Assembly (NCBI RefSeq): GCF_000173075.1
Contig: NZ_ABVL01000003.1
Location: 372,001-436,000 of the forward strand
Length of the DNA stretch: 64,000 bases
Direction of reading: 5' to 3'
Source of the DNA: Chthoniobacter flavus Ellin428
GTDB lineage: Bacteria; Verrucomicrobiota; Verrucomicrobiia; Chthoniobacterales; Chthoniobacteraceae
In this document: one piece after another, positions 26,757-36,336 of the stretch
Layout of the letters: each line of letters starts with the position of its first letter
Position numbering within the stretch: the stretch's first letter is position 1
Notes under the pieces: model-generated
What the model was told of the DNA's origin: nothing
Databases searched by the model: none
The model's input: only the letters and a program-made list of their open reading frames with translations
Translations under genes and position numbers: made by a program

Positions 26757-26853
26757 GTTTTAAGGTTTAAGTTTTAAGTTTTAAGCGATTTGCCGCTCTC
26801 GAACCCGCTCCCGTTCTGGAGCCTTAAAACTTAAGACTTAACACTTAAAACTT
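26757..26853. repeat. Inverted pair of heptamer arrays (GTTTTAA / TTAAAAC)
   Basis: The left array 26757-26784 has units GTTTTAA, GGTTTAA, GTTTTAA, GTTTTAA. The right array 26824-26851 has TTAAAAC, TTAAGAC, TTAACAC, TTAAAAC, its inverse. A 39-bp GC-rich spacer lies between. The right array ends 7 bp before the prfA ribosome-binding region, so the hairpin would form in or just before the prfA leader. Confidence 0.85.
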
Positions 26854-26860
26854 TCCGACC

Positions 26861-27943
26861 ATGGACTTTGCACCCCTCATTTCAAAAAAGGCCGAACGCT
26901 TTCGCGAACTCGAAGCCGAGATTTCGTCCTCGAATCTCTACGACGACCCGCGCAAGGCGCGTGAGACCCTGCGCGAACATACCCGGCTCAAGGAGTTGCT
27001 CGCCAATTGGGAGACGCTGAACAAGACCCGCGCCCAGCTCACCGAAAACCAGGACCTGGCCAAGGGGGAAGACAAGGAAATGGCCGAGATGGCGGCCATG
27101 GAAATTCCCGACCTGGAAAAGCGGATCGCCGATACCGAGACGGCGGTGCAATTCGCGCTGCTCCCGCCCGACCCGAACGAAGATCGCGATGCCATTGTCG
27201 AAATCCGCGGCGGCACCGGTGGTGATGAAGCGGCGCTTTTTGCCGCCGACCTCTATCGCATGTACACCCGCTTTGCCGAGACGCACGGCTTCAAGCTCGA
27301 ACCGCTGGAGGCCAGCGTCGGCGAACTCGGTGGGATGAAGGAAGTGATCTTCAAGGTCACCGGCGACCAGGTCTTCCGCACGCTCCGTTACGAGAGCGGT
27401 GTGCATCGCGTGCAACGCGTCCCGGCCACGGAAGCCCAGGGCCGCATTCACACCAGCACCGCGACCGTGGCCGTGCTGCCCGAAGCCGAGGAGGTGGATC
27501 TCGAGTTGAAGGCCGATGAAATCCGCATCGAAGTCTGCCGGGCCGGCGGACCCGGTGGCCAGGGCGTGAATACGACCGACTCCGCGGTCCAGGTCATGCA
27601 CATTCCCACCGGCACGATCGTACGCTGCCAGGACGGCCGTTCCCAGCAGAAGAACAAGGAAAAGGCGCTGACCATTCTCCGCTCCCGCCTGCTCGAAGTG
27701 AAGCAGCGCGAAGAAGCCGAGAAATACGCCGCGCAACGCAAGGGCCAGATCGGCACCGGCGACCGCAGCGAAAAGATCCGCACCTACAATTTTCCGCAGA
27801 ACCGCGTGACCGATCACCGGATCAATCTCACGCTCTACAATCTGGATAGTTTCATCGAGGGGAACATCGATGAAATGATCGGCAGCCTGCAAGCCGCCGA
27901 CATGCAAGAGCGCCTCGCGGAAGCGCAAAAGGCCGGAATTTAA
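26861..27943 (+). CDS. prfA: Peptide chain release factor 1
   Basis: RF1 recognises UAA and UAG in the ribosomal A site and triggers peptide release. The 360-residue protein has the codon-recognition tripeptide PAT at 188-190 (VQRVPATEAQG), which marks RF1 rather than RF2, and the GGQ motif at 232-234 (RAGGPGGQGVNTT). Its Gln is the target of PrmC methylation; prmC is encoded 7.6 kb downstream. Length is normal. The start follows directly on a heptamer-repeat hairpin. Confidence 0.97.
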   Translation: MDFAPLISKKAERFRELEAEISSSNLYDDPRKARETLREHTRLKELLANWETLNKTRAQLTENQDLAKGEDKEMAEMAAMEIPDLEKRIADTETAVQFALLPPDPNEDRDAIVEIRGGTGGDEAALFAADLYRMYTRFAETHGFKLEPLEASVGELGGMKEVIFKVTGDQVFRTLRYESGVHRVQRVPATEAQGRIHTSTATVAVLPEAEEVDLELKADEIRIEVCRAGGPGGQGVNTTDSAVQVMHIPTGTIVRCQDGRSQQKNKEKALTILRSRLLEVKQREEAEKYAAQRKGQIGTGDRSEKIRTYNFPQNRVTDHRINLTLYNLDSFIEGNIDEMIGSLQAADMQERLAEAQKAGI

Positions 27944-28155
27944 GCATCTTTCGCACGGAGTTTTCGAGACTGCAGCAGGCGCCGCTTGAATTTCAGCGAG
28001 AGCGCCATCCTCTCACTGTGCGCTTGGGAGATGTTTCAACCCCCATAGTTCGCCCATCCAGCTTCCGCCCTCGCCACGAATAAGCTGCGAACCGGTTCAT
28101 TCGCGGAAGGTCTGCGCGTGGATCGGTGGCCGGAAAGTCCCTCCCAAAACCCAAC

Positions 28156-28800
28156 ATGAAAGCCCCACAGATCCTCATCCTCGTTACCGTGGCCATGTCT
28201 CCCCTGGCGTTCGCCGGCCACGAAATGGTCGATTACAAAACCACCGCGACCAATAAGGAAACCGTCGAAGAGCCACTCTTCAAGGACCACGAATTTCAGA
28301 TGGGCGACTTCGCCGTCTACAATGTCGGCAAGGGGCCGACCCACGCCGGTGTTTTCCGTGAACATACTTGGGGTGAAGGCAGCGAAATCAACTACTTCTT
28401 CACTCGTAACATCGGCATCGGCGCGGAATATTACGGCTCGTACGGCCATGAAAGCCCGGACACGAATCGTGGCCGTATCACCAACCACACCGTCGATCGC
28501 GACCACGTGGGCGGCAACCTCTTCTTCCGCTGGCCCATCGAATCCTGCCATCTCGCGCCCTATGTCTATGTGGGCGGTGGTTGCGATTTTGGGGATCGCA
28601 AATGGGCCGAAGCTCACGCCGGTGCCGGGCTCGAGTATCGCTTTTTCCAACACATCCTGCCAATCGTGGCTCACCGCGTCGGTATCTTCGTGGATGGTCG
28701 CTGGACCTATCTCGGCAGCCGCTATTTCCCCGATGACAATAGTTCGCGTGGTGACCTGAACTATTTCAGCGCCCGCGCCGGCTTCCGGTTCACTTACTGA
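28156..28800 (+). CDS. Outer-membrane beta-barrel-like protein
   Basis: The 214-residue protein has a signal peptide (MKAPQILILVTVAMSPLAFA). It is followed by alternating polar/hydrophobic strands such as INYFFTRNIGIGAEYYGSYG, NLFFRWPIESCHLAPYVYVG and GDLNYFSARAGFRFTY. The terminal aromatic Tyr is usual for outer-membrane barrels. The strand count fits an 8-stranded OmpA/OmpW-like barrel. No specific family is recognised. ATG 28156 is chosen because the signal peptide begins there. The 212 bp before it shows no clear element. Confidence 0.7.
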   Translation: MKAPQILILVTVAMSPLAFAGHEMVDYKTTATNKETVEEPLFKDHEFQMGDFAVYNVGKGPTHAGVFREHTWGEGSEINYFFTRNIGIGAEYYGSYGHESPDTNRGRITNHTVDRDHVGGNLFFRWPIESCHLAPYVYVGGGCDFGDRKWAEAHAGAGLEYRFFQHILPIVAHRVGIFVDGRWTYLGSRYFPDDNSSRGDLNYFSARAGFRFTY

Positions 28801-28892
28801 TTTCTTTGCTAGGCATACCGGCTCTGCTGCGCGCGACATCCCTCGCCGCAGTCAGAGCCGGACTTTTAGGCCGTCTCTCAAATGCCATGGCA

Positions 28893-28935
28893 GCCGTTAC
28901 CTCCTGTCACATTACTCGACAACAGGAGGCAACGG
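28893..28935. repeat. Hairpin upstream of the pseudopilin gene
   Basis: The arms CCGTTACCTCCTGT (28893-28906) and ACAGGAGGCAACGG (28922-28935) pair with one mismatch around a 15-bp loop. The hairpin lies 36 bp before the pseudopilin start and contains an AGGAGG-like sequence that would be hidden in the stem. There is no T-run, so a regulatory role is as likely as termination. Confidence 0.5.
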
Positions 28936-28971
28936 CATTACACTCCCGCCAACTCGGTTCTCCCCCCTCCT

Positions 28972-29670
28972 ATGAAGAAGCTCGCTGCCTTCACGTTGAT
29001 CGAACTGCTCGTCGTCATCGCCATCATCGCCATTCTGGCCGGGCTCTTGTTGCCCGTCTTGCAAAAGGCCTTGGAGCGAGGGCGCGCCGTTGCCGACGGA
29101 AACAACCTGCACCAGATCGGCGTCGGCACATTGATCTACATCAACGATAACAACGGTACGATCTACTCTTCGACCACGTCGCAACAGGATCCCTCCGGCA
29201 CCACGCTTTACGCCCCTGGCCTGCTGCAGCTCCAATACGTGCCCAATCGCCAGGTGTTCCATTCGCCATTCGACACGCGCGCGGATAAGACCACGCCACC
29301 GGCGATCATGAGTTACGGCGTGAATGCCAATATCATCAATCGCTCCGCCACACCTTCCAGCCCAACGGATTTCGATGGCAATTGGGCCAAACTCTCATCG
29401 CCCTCGCAGTTGATTCTGATGGCGCCCAATATCGACACGAGCAACGCCAACGCCGTGACCTTTTTCCCCAAGGACGCGAGTACCCCAACGGTGCTCACCG
29501 TCCCCACCCCAGCCACCAACCGCGCCGATTATCGCGGCACCCACAACAACCGCTCGTTCATCGACGTGCTCTACGCCGACGGCCACGTGATGCCGATTTC
29601 TTACAAGGATTTCTCCGACTCCACCTCGATCGACGAAGGCAAGCGCCGCTGGCAGCCGATCTATCCATAG
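28972..29670 (+). CDS. Type II secretion pseudopilin-like (prepilin N-terminal methylation) protein
   Basis: The 232-residue protein starts [20 protein letters not shown], a class-III prepilin signal in which cleavage by prepilin peptidase would occur between Ala and Phe. Glu5 of the mature protein is present. The C-terminus has [20 protein letters not shown], with the ADGH motif near the end that is common in the large prepilin families of Verrucomicrobiota and Planctomycetota. Such proteins exist in many copies and form or decorate pseudopili or act as exported proteins. The longer upstream reading has no signal and was rejected. Confidence 0.88.
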   Translation: MKKLAAFTLIELLVVIAIIAILAGLLLPVLQKALERGRAVADGNNLHQIGVGTLIYINDNNGTIYSSTTSQQDPSGTTLYAPGLLQLQYVPNRQVFHSPFDTRADKTTPPAIMSYGVNANIINRSATPSSPTDFDGNWAKLSSPSQLILMAPNIDTSNANAVTFFPKDASTPTVLTVPTPATNRADYRGTHNNRSFIDVLYADGHVMPISYKDFSDSTSIDEGKRRWQPIYP

Positions 29671-29709
29671 CAGGGTTCAACGCGGAGCCATTCACCATCC
29701 CCTGTGTAC

Positions 29710-29784
29710 GTGAATTCGGCCCGCCGACCCAGCTTGTGCGTTCCTTCCCGAGCGCACAGGCCAAAATCAGACGGGCCGAATCAC
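29710..29784. terminator. Nested hairpin between convergent pseudopilin genes
   Basis: Outer arms GTGAATTCGGCCCG and CGGGCCGAATCAC (29710-29723, 29772-29784) enclose inner arms TGTGCG/CGCACA. It lies between two convergent genes. There is no U-rich tail, so it is at best an atypical terminator. Confidence 0.45.
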
Positions 29785-29801
29785 TGACTACACCTTCCCA
29801 A

Positions 29802-30208
29802 TCAAGGGTAGTAAGGGGACCAGAAGTCGCTGGGAGCGACGTCAGATAGCTTTTGGAAAGTGGCCGACTTCAGTTTCGGGAGGTTATCGACGGAGAAACT
29901 GCCGCTGCTATAAAAATTGCCGAACAGGTCCGCGCCGCCGGAGTTGTAGAGCACAGAGCCTTTCTTGAGGTAGCTCTGGATATCGGCCCACAATACGGTG
30001 GCGCCACTGGACTTGTTATTTTCGATGGCGTACTGGTCGATCGCCGAATCAATGACGCGTAAGTCCTCGAGCATCCGGGTGGCTTGGGAGCGTTTGCGGG
30101 CGCGGAGGAAATTAGGGACCGCTATGGAAGCCAGCAGCGCAATGATAGCCACGACGACCATGATTTCGACCAACGTAAAGGCGGAGGTATACCTTGAAGA
30201 TGCTTCAT
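29802..30208 (-). CDS. Type II pseudopilin (GspG-like), apparent N-terminal frameshift
   Basis: The body reads SAFTLVEIMVVVAIIALLAS, then IAVPNFLRARKRSQATRMLE, a classical pseudopilin with A|F cleavage, Glu5 and a long helix. It ends SDVAPSDFWSPYYP. In the given frame no start codon exists before the processing site: the nearest in-frame candidate is TTG 30173, inside the mature helix, and a TAG lies upstream. One frame away, ATG 30208 opens MKHLQ; inserting one base near 30195 would join it as MKHLQ-x-YTSAFTLVE. A one-base error or lesion is therefore likely. With it the protein is about 135 residues, normal for GspG/PilE-like proteins. Confidence 0.65.
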
Positions 30209-30304
30209 ATATACCCCACCACTATAGCAACCTCGCGGCCCTTGCCTGCCGTGAAGTTCTTACTTCCGGCGTAGCGTCAGGCACTACGCGTTATTACGCA
30301 CGTT

Positions 30305-30988
30305 TTACAGCGGCTTTTCCAGAGTAAATAACCCCTGCTGGGCGCAATTGGATGCGTAATGCTGGAGCTGCGTTCCATTACGAAGCCCTAGTTTTTCCTT
30401 AATCCGCGTCCGATACGTATCCACCGTCGTCATTCCTAAATTGAGAATCTCCGCAATTTCGCGAGTGGTCTTGCCCGCGCCGATCAATTGGAACACCTCC
30501 AACTCCCGGTCGGTGAGCCGCTTCATCGCCGAGACGCTCACATCCTGCCCGCTCATCTTCTTGAGCAGGCTATCGGTCATCTGCGGGCTCAGGTAGACCT
30601 TGCCGGCCAGCACCTGCTGCATGGCGCCGAGCAAAGTCTGCGAGTTTTCATGTTTCGTGATGTAGCCCTTGGCGCCGGCGGCCAGCACGCGCTCGGCATA
30701 GAGCATCTCCTCGTGCATGGAGAGGATAAGCACGGGGACACGCAGCCCCTGGGCCTTCAGATCCTTCAAGAACTCCAGGCCGCTCGAACCCTTGAGCGTG
30801 ATATCCACGAGGGCGAGATCCGGCTGCGCAGTGCGGACGAGGTCCATGGCATCGCGAATATTGTCGGTCTCCCCGCAGATCGACATGTCGAAGTCGTGGG
30901 AAATGAGATGGGCCAGCCGCTCCCGGAACATGGCGTGGTCTTCGACCAGAAGAACTTTGGTCTTTTTATCGGAGGATTCCATGATCAT
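30305..30988 (-). CDS. NarL/LuxR-type response regulator
   Basis: The 227-residue protein has a receiver domain with VEDH and the phospho-acceptor Asp62 (LALVDITLKG), and a LuxR-type helix-turn-helix (RLTDRELEVFQLIGAGKTTR, EIAEILNLGMTTVDTYRTRI). It would bind DNA when phosphorylated by the kinase encoded just upstream; the two genes overlap by 23 bp, indicating a coupled two-component pair. Either the first Met or the third residue (Met) may be the true start. Targets are unknown; the nearby pseudopilin and START-domain genes are candidates only by position. Confidence 0.92.
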   Translation of the reverse strand: MIMESSDKKTKVLLVEDHAMFRERLAHLISHDFDMSICGETDNIRDAMDLVRTAQPDLALVDITLKGSSGLEFLKDLKAQGLRVPVLILSMHEEMLYAERVLAAGAKGYITKHENSQTLLGAMQQVLAGKVYLSPQMTDSLLKKMSGQDVSVSAMKRLTDRELEVFQLIGAGKTTREIAEILNLGMTTVDTYRTRIKEKLGLRNGTQLQHYASNCAQQGLFTLEKPL

Positions 30989-32000
30989 GGGCTGGCTTAT
31001 GAGGATTTAGCTGGTGAAAGGAACAAGTTACGATGGTGCCACCTTCCGGACGCGGTGCAACCTCCAGTTGTCCGTCAATCATCCGCGCGCGGTACTGCAT
31101 GATATTCAAGCCCATTCCTCTCGAAGAGGGCAAGGGCTGGGGAATGCCGCAGCCATTGTCCTCGATGGTGAGCTGAACGATCCCGTGCTCACAGCTCAGG
31201 CGCACGCCGACGACGCTCGCTTTACCGTGGCGGGTGGCATTGTTGATCGCCTCCTGCGCGATGCGGAAGAGGTGGTTGGCGCGATTGTTGTCGAAGACGG
31301 AAACCGGGGACGTGCAAATGAAGTGGCAATCGATGCTCTGCAACTTGGTGATGGTGTGCACCAGATCTTCCAAGGCGAACTGCAACCCGCGCTCTTCGTT
31401 TTCCACCGGCGAGAGCCCTCGCGCCAGGCTGCGCGCCTCGCCGACGCCTTTCAAAATCAGTTCCTCGATTTCCGCCGCAGACTGCGCCGCCGGCGAACCC
31501 TGTTTCTCGAGATTCAACTTCAACGAACCCGCCGCGCAACCCACCGCCGCATAATACTGGCAGAGGCCATCGTGCAGGTCCTGCCCGATGCGCCGCTGCT
31601 CGCGCTCGCTGATGCGGATGATCTCCTGTTCCAACTGCCGGGAATGCTCGAGCAGTTTGATCCGCGATTTCACCGCCGTGCCCGTGACCACGAAAAACAG
31701 GAAGTAGCCGAGACGTACCGCCGTCTCCCAGACTTGGTGCCAGCCTTGCTCATACGGGTGCCCGGAAGCTTCATCCGCCCACCACCAGATGATGGCGCAC
31801 AATAGCGCGACGAAAACCGACGAGGCCCGGTCCCCAAACCACACCATCAGCAGAATCGGCAGGGAATAGAAGAGCACCACGCTGACCTCGTAGCCCGTCG
31901 CGTAGTCCAGGAATCCGACTGCCAGGGCGAGGATGATCGTTTCCATCCACAGCCAGGATTTCGGTTGCTTCGCGAGGAAGTCCAGCAGTCGCTTTTTCAT
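30966..32000 (-). CDS. Membrane sensor histidine kinase (HisKA_3 type)
   Basis: The 344-residue protein has three to four hydrophobic segments (residues ~18-35, 40-55, 60-75, 95-110), a short coiled coil and a HisKA_3 dimerisation domain with His143 (RRIGQDLHDGLCQYY). A HATPase domain follows (AINNATRHGKA N-box, IEDNGCGIP G1). This type signals to NarL/LuxR-like regulators, and the partner gene overlaps its 3' end. The membrane domain has no recognisable ligand site; short loops suggest that it senses something within or close to the membrane. Confidence 0.9.
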   Translation of the reverse strand: MKKRLLDFLAKQPKSWLWMETIILALAVGFLDYATGYEVSVVLFYSLPILLMVWFGDRASSVFVALLCAIIWWWADEASGHPYEQGWHQVWETAVRLGYFLFFVVTGTAVKSRIKLLEHSRQLEQEIIRISEREQRRIGQDLHDGLCQYYAAVGCAAGSLKLNLEKQGSPAAQSAAEIEELILKGVGEARSLARGLSPVENEERGLQFALEDLVHTITKLQSIDCHFICTSPVSVFDNNRANHLFRIAQEAINNATRHGKASVVGVRLSCEHGIVQLTIEDNGCGIPQPLPSSRGMGLNIMQYRARMIDGQLEVAPRPEGGTIVTCSFHQLNPHKPAHDHGILR

Positions 32001-32135
32001 GATAGGCGGGATGAGCTACGCTCCATTGGGCCACAGCTTTGTGTGCCCCGATTCGGAACCGGAATCAAGCCAGTCTCCAACCGGGCCTCGCATGATCGGC
32101 ATTGCCTCCTACAGTGGTTCATGTCCTATTCCGCC

Positions 32136-32780
32136 ATGCGCTTCCGCGTTCTGCTCTGTCTGGCCCTCTTCCTTACGACCACTTTGCTCTCCGCCCGTGC
32201 GGGTGAGGGAACGGATGGTTGGACGATCGCTCACCAGACCGCGGATGTCACGGTCTTCACCCGCCCGCACGAGGGCTCGTCGATCCGGGAGTGCAAGGCG
32301 GTCGGCATTATCGACGCGGAGCCGATCGTGGTAAAGCGCGTCCTGGACGATACGGCGGATTATCCGCAGTTCATGCCTTACGTCATCGAGACCCGAACCC
32401 TGGCGCACACGACGGATGGCCACGTGGGATATCAGCGTATCTCGCCTCCCATCGTGGGCGATCGCGATTATACCGTGCGGGTGCGCTGCGAGAGCAAGGC
32501 CTGCGCAGGCGGGATGAGCTACTGCAATCGCTGGGAAGCGGCGAATGAGCTGGGACCGGCGGAAATCAAGGGCGTCACGCGGGTGAAAATCACCCGGGGA
32601 TCCTGGCTGCTCGAACCCTGCGCTGGCGGCAGGACCAGGGCGACTTACACCATTTACTCCGACTCCGGCGGCGGCATCCCGAACTTCCTGCTGAATAGCG
32701 CCAACAAGACGGCCATTCCCAAGCTCTTCGAAGCCGTCCGCAAGCAGTGCAAGCTGCCGAAATACGAAGGCAAGCCGTAG
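32136..32780 (+). CDS. Secreted START/SRPBCC-fold protein
   Basis: The 214-residue protein has a signal peptide (MRFRVLLCLALFLTTTLLSARA). The START-like body runs GWTIAHQTADVTVFTRPHEG, VKRVLDDTADYPQFMPYVIE, IVGDRDYTVRVRC, and the C-terminal helix NFLLNSANKTAIPKLFEAVR. START/SRPBCC proteins bind hydrophobic ligands such as lipids in a central cavity; the exported form suggests lipid or sterol handling in the envelope. ATG 32121 is an alternative start five codons upstream. The gene is divergent from the histidine kinase gene and convergent with the NHL-repeat gene, with a gap of 7 bp. Confidence 0.8.
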   Translation: MRFRVLLCLALFLTTTLLSARAGEGTDGWTIAHQTADVTVFTRPHEGSSIRECKAVGIIDAEPIVVKRVLDDTADYPQFMPYVIETRTLAHTTDGHVGYQRISPPIVGDRDYTVRVRCESKACAGGMSYCNRWEAANELGPAEIKGVTRVKITRGSWLLEPCAGGRTRATYTIYSDSGGGIPNFLLNSANKTAIPKLFEAVRKQCKLPKYEGKP

Positions 32781-32787
32781 CGGCTCT

Positions 32788-35256
32788 TTAATGCACCACC
32801 TGCAAGCGCAGGTAGCGCATCGCGTGACCGGGGTCGGTGATCAGGAATTCATCGCCTACCGTCACCGACACAATCGCCCCCGAACCACTTTCGGAGACCG
32901 GGACACCGGCGACCAACGCGGTGAAAGGTGCGCCGTTGACGCTGCGCGCGAGATCCGTCCACGGCCCTCCGGCGGCGTCCGCGCCCTGCACGGTGGCCGT
33001 GGTATCGGTCGCCGCGGTATTCCGCGGAAAGGTCAGCGTCACGCGGTTTGCAACCAGGGTCATCTGCAGCGGGTTCGGTGAATCCGGCACTGTCGGATCG
33101 GTGCCGTAGAAGTATTCGAGCACGTTGGTCACACCGTCTCCGTCCGGATCGGCAAAATCATCCGCACTCGCCGGGAACGGTGCCGGCCCGAAATACTGCG
33201 TCCGCCACGCGGCCCAAGGCGAGATGATGTCACCCATGATCACGCTGCCTGCGCTGGCGGTCTGGCGATGCGCTTCCAAGGTAAAGCCCGTGACGGCAAT
33301 GTTCGAGAGATTGAGCTCGATCCATTTGCCTTCCTGATCGCCCGGCTCCGCCGCCGCGTTGTTTTCGTAGCTATTGTCGGTGGCGTGATAGATCGGCGTA
33401 TTGCTGAACGTGAGCAGGCCGGTGCCATAGCCCACGCTGACGAAGTTGTTGTTCGCATCCCAGTAGCCAAAATCGCGGAAGCGCTCGTTGACCTCCGCAT
33501 CGAGCAGGCGCAGGTCGATTCCAGACACCGCGTAGGGTTGATTGTTGAGCGAATTGAAGAACTGGAACGTCACCGAGCCGTAGCCGGAGCTGGGCCCACC
33601 GCCCTCAAACCACCAACCGGGATCGCCGAAATAAGAAGCCGTCCCGTCGGCGTTCAAATTCGATGTGGTGACGACGACATAAAAGCTCTGGCCATTCACG
33701 TCGGTAAACGTCTGCGTGCCGGTCGTGGGAATGAGTGAGGCATCCAGCGTTCCACCCGACGCGCTTGCACCGTTGCCGCTATCCCAGCCAAGCACCCCGG
33801 TATAAAAGCTCAGAATGCTGCCCGTCGTCGTCCCGGCGACATTCGTCGCGATCACGCGGAAGTAGTAAGTCGTCTTCGGAGCCAGACCGGTAAGCGCGGC
33901 ATTCACCGACACTGCGGAGGGGCCGTTGCCGATATTTTGCGTGGAGGTCGAAGTCGCGCCGGCCAGGCCCGGGTCGGTCGAGTAGTCGAAATGCACGTCG
34001 GTGCTGAAGCCATTGGGATTGACCGAGCTATTGAGCAACCCGCCGGTAGGCACCACCGCGGTCGCGGCCAGAGTCGTGACACTGGGCACCACGGCCGGCG
34101 TGCCAAAGATCATCACTCGCGACATATCACGCCCCGGCACGAGCAGGCGGCCATCCGCGGTGAAGGCAGACGGGAATGCGGATTGCATGGAACTCGCCGT
34201 CGTACCGCCGTTGAAGGCGGTATTGCTCACGAAATCCGGCTGACCGAGCACCACATCTGCCGCCGCGCCATCGGCCGTGGGCACGGAATTGAAAATCAAC
34301 ACGCGGTTGTTGCCGAAATCGGAGACGGACAATTGCCCTGTGGGAGAAAGAGCCACTCCGATCGGGTTGATGAAAGTGCTCGAAGTCGTGCCGGAACCCC
34401 CGGAACCAAACGCCGTCTGGCCAATGACCAAGTCAGCCGAGGCATCGTTGGCGGTGGGCACCGAGTTGAAGATCAAAACGCGGTTATTGGAGGAATCCGC
34501 GATGAGCAATTTTCCATCCGAAGCGAGCGCGCACCCTACCGGCGAGAACATCTGATCAGCCCCACTGCCGAAGGTCGCCGTACCCAGAGTGCCCTGCCCG
34601 ATGACCAGGTCCGCGGAAGCGCCGCTCGTCGTCGGGATGGAATTGAAGATCAACACGCGATTGTTGTTGTAATCTGTGACGATCAATTGCCCGGATGGCG
34701 TCACCAATACCCCCCGCGGCCCCGCCATTTTGTCCGCCGCCACACCCGCCCCATTCGACACAAAATCGCTCTGCCCGATGACCACGTTCGCCGCCTGGCC
34801 ACTGCTCGTCGGCACGGTATTCCAGATCAGCACGCGGTTGTTGCCATAGTCGCAGACGATGAGCTTGCCATCGCTGGTAAAGACGACGCCTTCGCAGCTG
34901 GACATCAGTGAACTCGTAACCCCGGAACTGGTCGTGACAAAGTCGGGCTTGCCGATGACCAAGTCCGCCGGCACGCCATTGGTCGTCGGCACTGTGTTCC
35001 AAATCAGTACGCGCCCCACGCTCTGGTCGCTCACCGCCATCTGGCCTGCCGGCCCGAGGGCCACTTCGCTCGGGCCCGGCGTGACCGACGGTGAAGCCGT
35101 GGTGTCCTGGCTGGTAAAATCCGTCTGTCCCACCACGACACTCGCCGCCTGGAAATTCGAGAAGGTCTGCTGCGCGCGCACCGACAGCGTCAAAAACGGA
35201 ATCAGAGCCAGCAAAAAAGCCCCACGGCAGCGAAGGAAGGACGGCAGGAAGATCAT
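32788..35256 (-). CDS. Large secreted NHL-repeat protein with C-terminal anchor-like region
   Basis: The 822-residue protein starts with a signal peptide (FLLALIPFLTLSVRA). Residues ~25-370 contain about six near-identical NHL-type beta-propeller repeats built on VLIWNTVPT/VLIFNS(V/I)PT and ASADLVIGQ. A fibronectin-III-like stretch follows (AVSVNAALTGLAPKTTYYFR), then a carbohydrate-binding-like region (GSVTFQFFNSLNNQPYAVSG). Near the end, FADPDGDGVTNVLEYFYGTD is a Ca-binding thrombospondin-3-like linker common before verrucomicrobial C-terminal modules. It probably binds ligands at the cell surface. High identity between repeats suggests recent expansion. Confidence 0.82.
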   Translation of the reverse strand: MIFLPSFLRCRGAFLLALIPFLTLSVRAQQTFSNFQAASVVVGQTDFTSQDTTASPSVTPGPSEVALGPAGQMAVSDQSVGRVLIWNTVPTTNGVPADLVIGKPDFVTTSSGVTSSLMSSCEGVVFTSDGKLIVCDYGNNRVLIWNTVPTSSGQAANVVIGQSDFVSNGAGVAADKMAGPRGVLVTPSGQLIVTDYNNNRVLIFNSIPTTSGASADLVIGQGTLGTATFGSGADQMFSPVGCALASDGKLLIADSSNNRVLIFNSVPTANDASADLVIGQTAFGSGGSGTTSSTFINPIGVALSPTGQLSVSDFGNNRVLIFNSVPTADGAAADVVLGQPDFVSNTAFNGGTTASSMQSAFPSAFTADGRLLVPGRDMSRVMIFGTPAVVPSVTTLAATAVVPTGGLLNSSVNPNGFSTDVHFDYSTDPGLAGATSTSTQNIGNGPSAVSVNAALTGLAPKTTYYFRVIATNVAGTTTGSILSFYTGVLGWDSGNGASASGGTLDASLIPTTGTQTFTDVNGQSFYVVVTTSNLNADGTASYFGDPGWWFEGGGPSSGYGSVTFQFFNSLNNQPYAVSGIDLRLLDAEVNERFRDFGYWDANNNFVSVGYGTGLLTFSNTPIYHATDNSYENNAAAEPGDQEGKWIELNLSNIAVTGFTLEAHRQTASAGSVIMGDIISPWAAWRTQYFGPAPFPASADDFADPDGDGVTNVLEYFYGTDPTVPDSPNPLQMTLVANRVTLTFPRNTAATDTTATVQGADAAGGPWTDLARSVNGAPFTALVAGVPVSESGSGAIVSVTVGDEFLITDPGHAMRYLRLQVVH

Positions 35257-35516
35257 GAGAGGGTTGACTGGAACGCGGAAACCGTGACGGGACATGGCGT
35301 TGGGTAAAAAATGAGTAGGCTGGCTGGGCGTTTCCGTTGGCGAAGCTCCGTCTCATCCCATACTAGTAGAAAGACGGTCCTTCCCTACGTAAATTCAGGC
35401 AGGCAATACCCGCGGCACCACTCGGCGACAAGCAAATATGGCAGCTCCGTGACGCCATCGTGGCAAAGGAACAGGGTTTGCACGCTCGCGCACCTGAGGC
35501 TACCAAGAGCGCGCTC

Positions 35517-36336
35517 ATGAAAACCGTGCTCGAAGTGATCCAGGCCACGACCGCTTATTTCCAAAAAAGCGGCATCGAAAGCCCGCGGCTGAATATCGAG
35601 CACCTCCTCGCCCACGTCCTCGGGAAGAAACGCATGGAGCTCTACCTGGAGTTCGACCGGCCGCTCAGCGAGCCCGAGCTCGAACCGCTCCGTGCGCTGG
35701 TGAAACGTCGCGCGGCGGGCGAACCGCTCCAGCACCTCCTCGGCACGGCGGAATTTCACGGCCGCAGTTTTCTCTGCGACAAACGCGGCCTTGTTCCCCG
35801 ACCGGAGACCGAGCAGCTCTGCGAACTCGTCCTCGCCGGCGGCGCCGCGAAGCGCGTGCTCGATATCGGCACGGGCAGCGGCGTCATCGCGCTCACCCTC
35901 GCCACCGCCTGGCCGGAGGCCCAGGTCGAAGCGGTCGATCTTTCGCCCGACGCCCTTGCGCTGGCGCGCGAAAATGCCGCCCGTCTGGAGTTGGCCGGGC
36001 GCGTGCAATTCCTCGCCAGCGACCTGCTCGCCAGCGTGACCGGCGAATACGACCTCATCGTGGCCAATCTGCCCTACATCGCCCGCGACGAGATCGCCAC
36101 CCTGACCCGCGAAGTCCGGCACGATCCCCTCTCCGCCCTCGATGGCGGTCCGGATGGGCTCGAGGTTTTCCGCCGTTTCATCCCGCAGGCGGCGCAACAT
36201 CTCCGCGGCCGGCTCGCCCTCGAAATCGGCCACGATCAAGCCGACCCGCTCACCGAACTGCTCGCGGCGCACAATTTCCAAGACATCCGTCCACAAACAG
36301 ACTACCAAGGCAAAGACCGATTCATCTTCGCAACCT

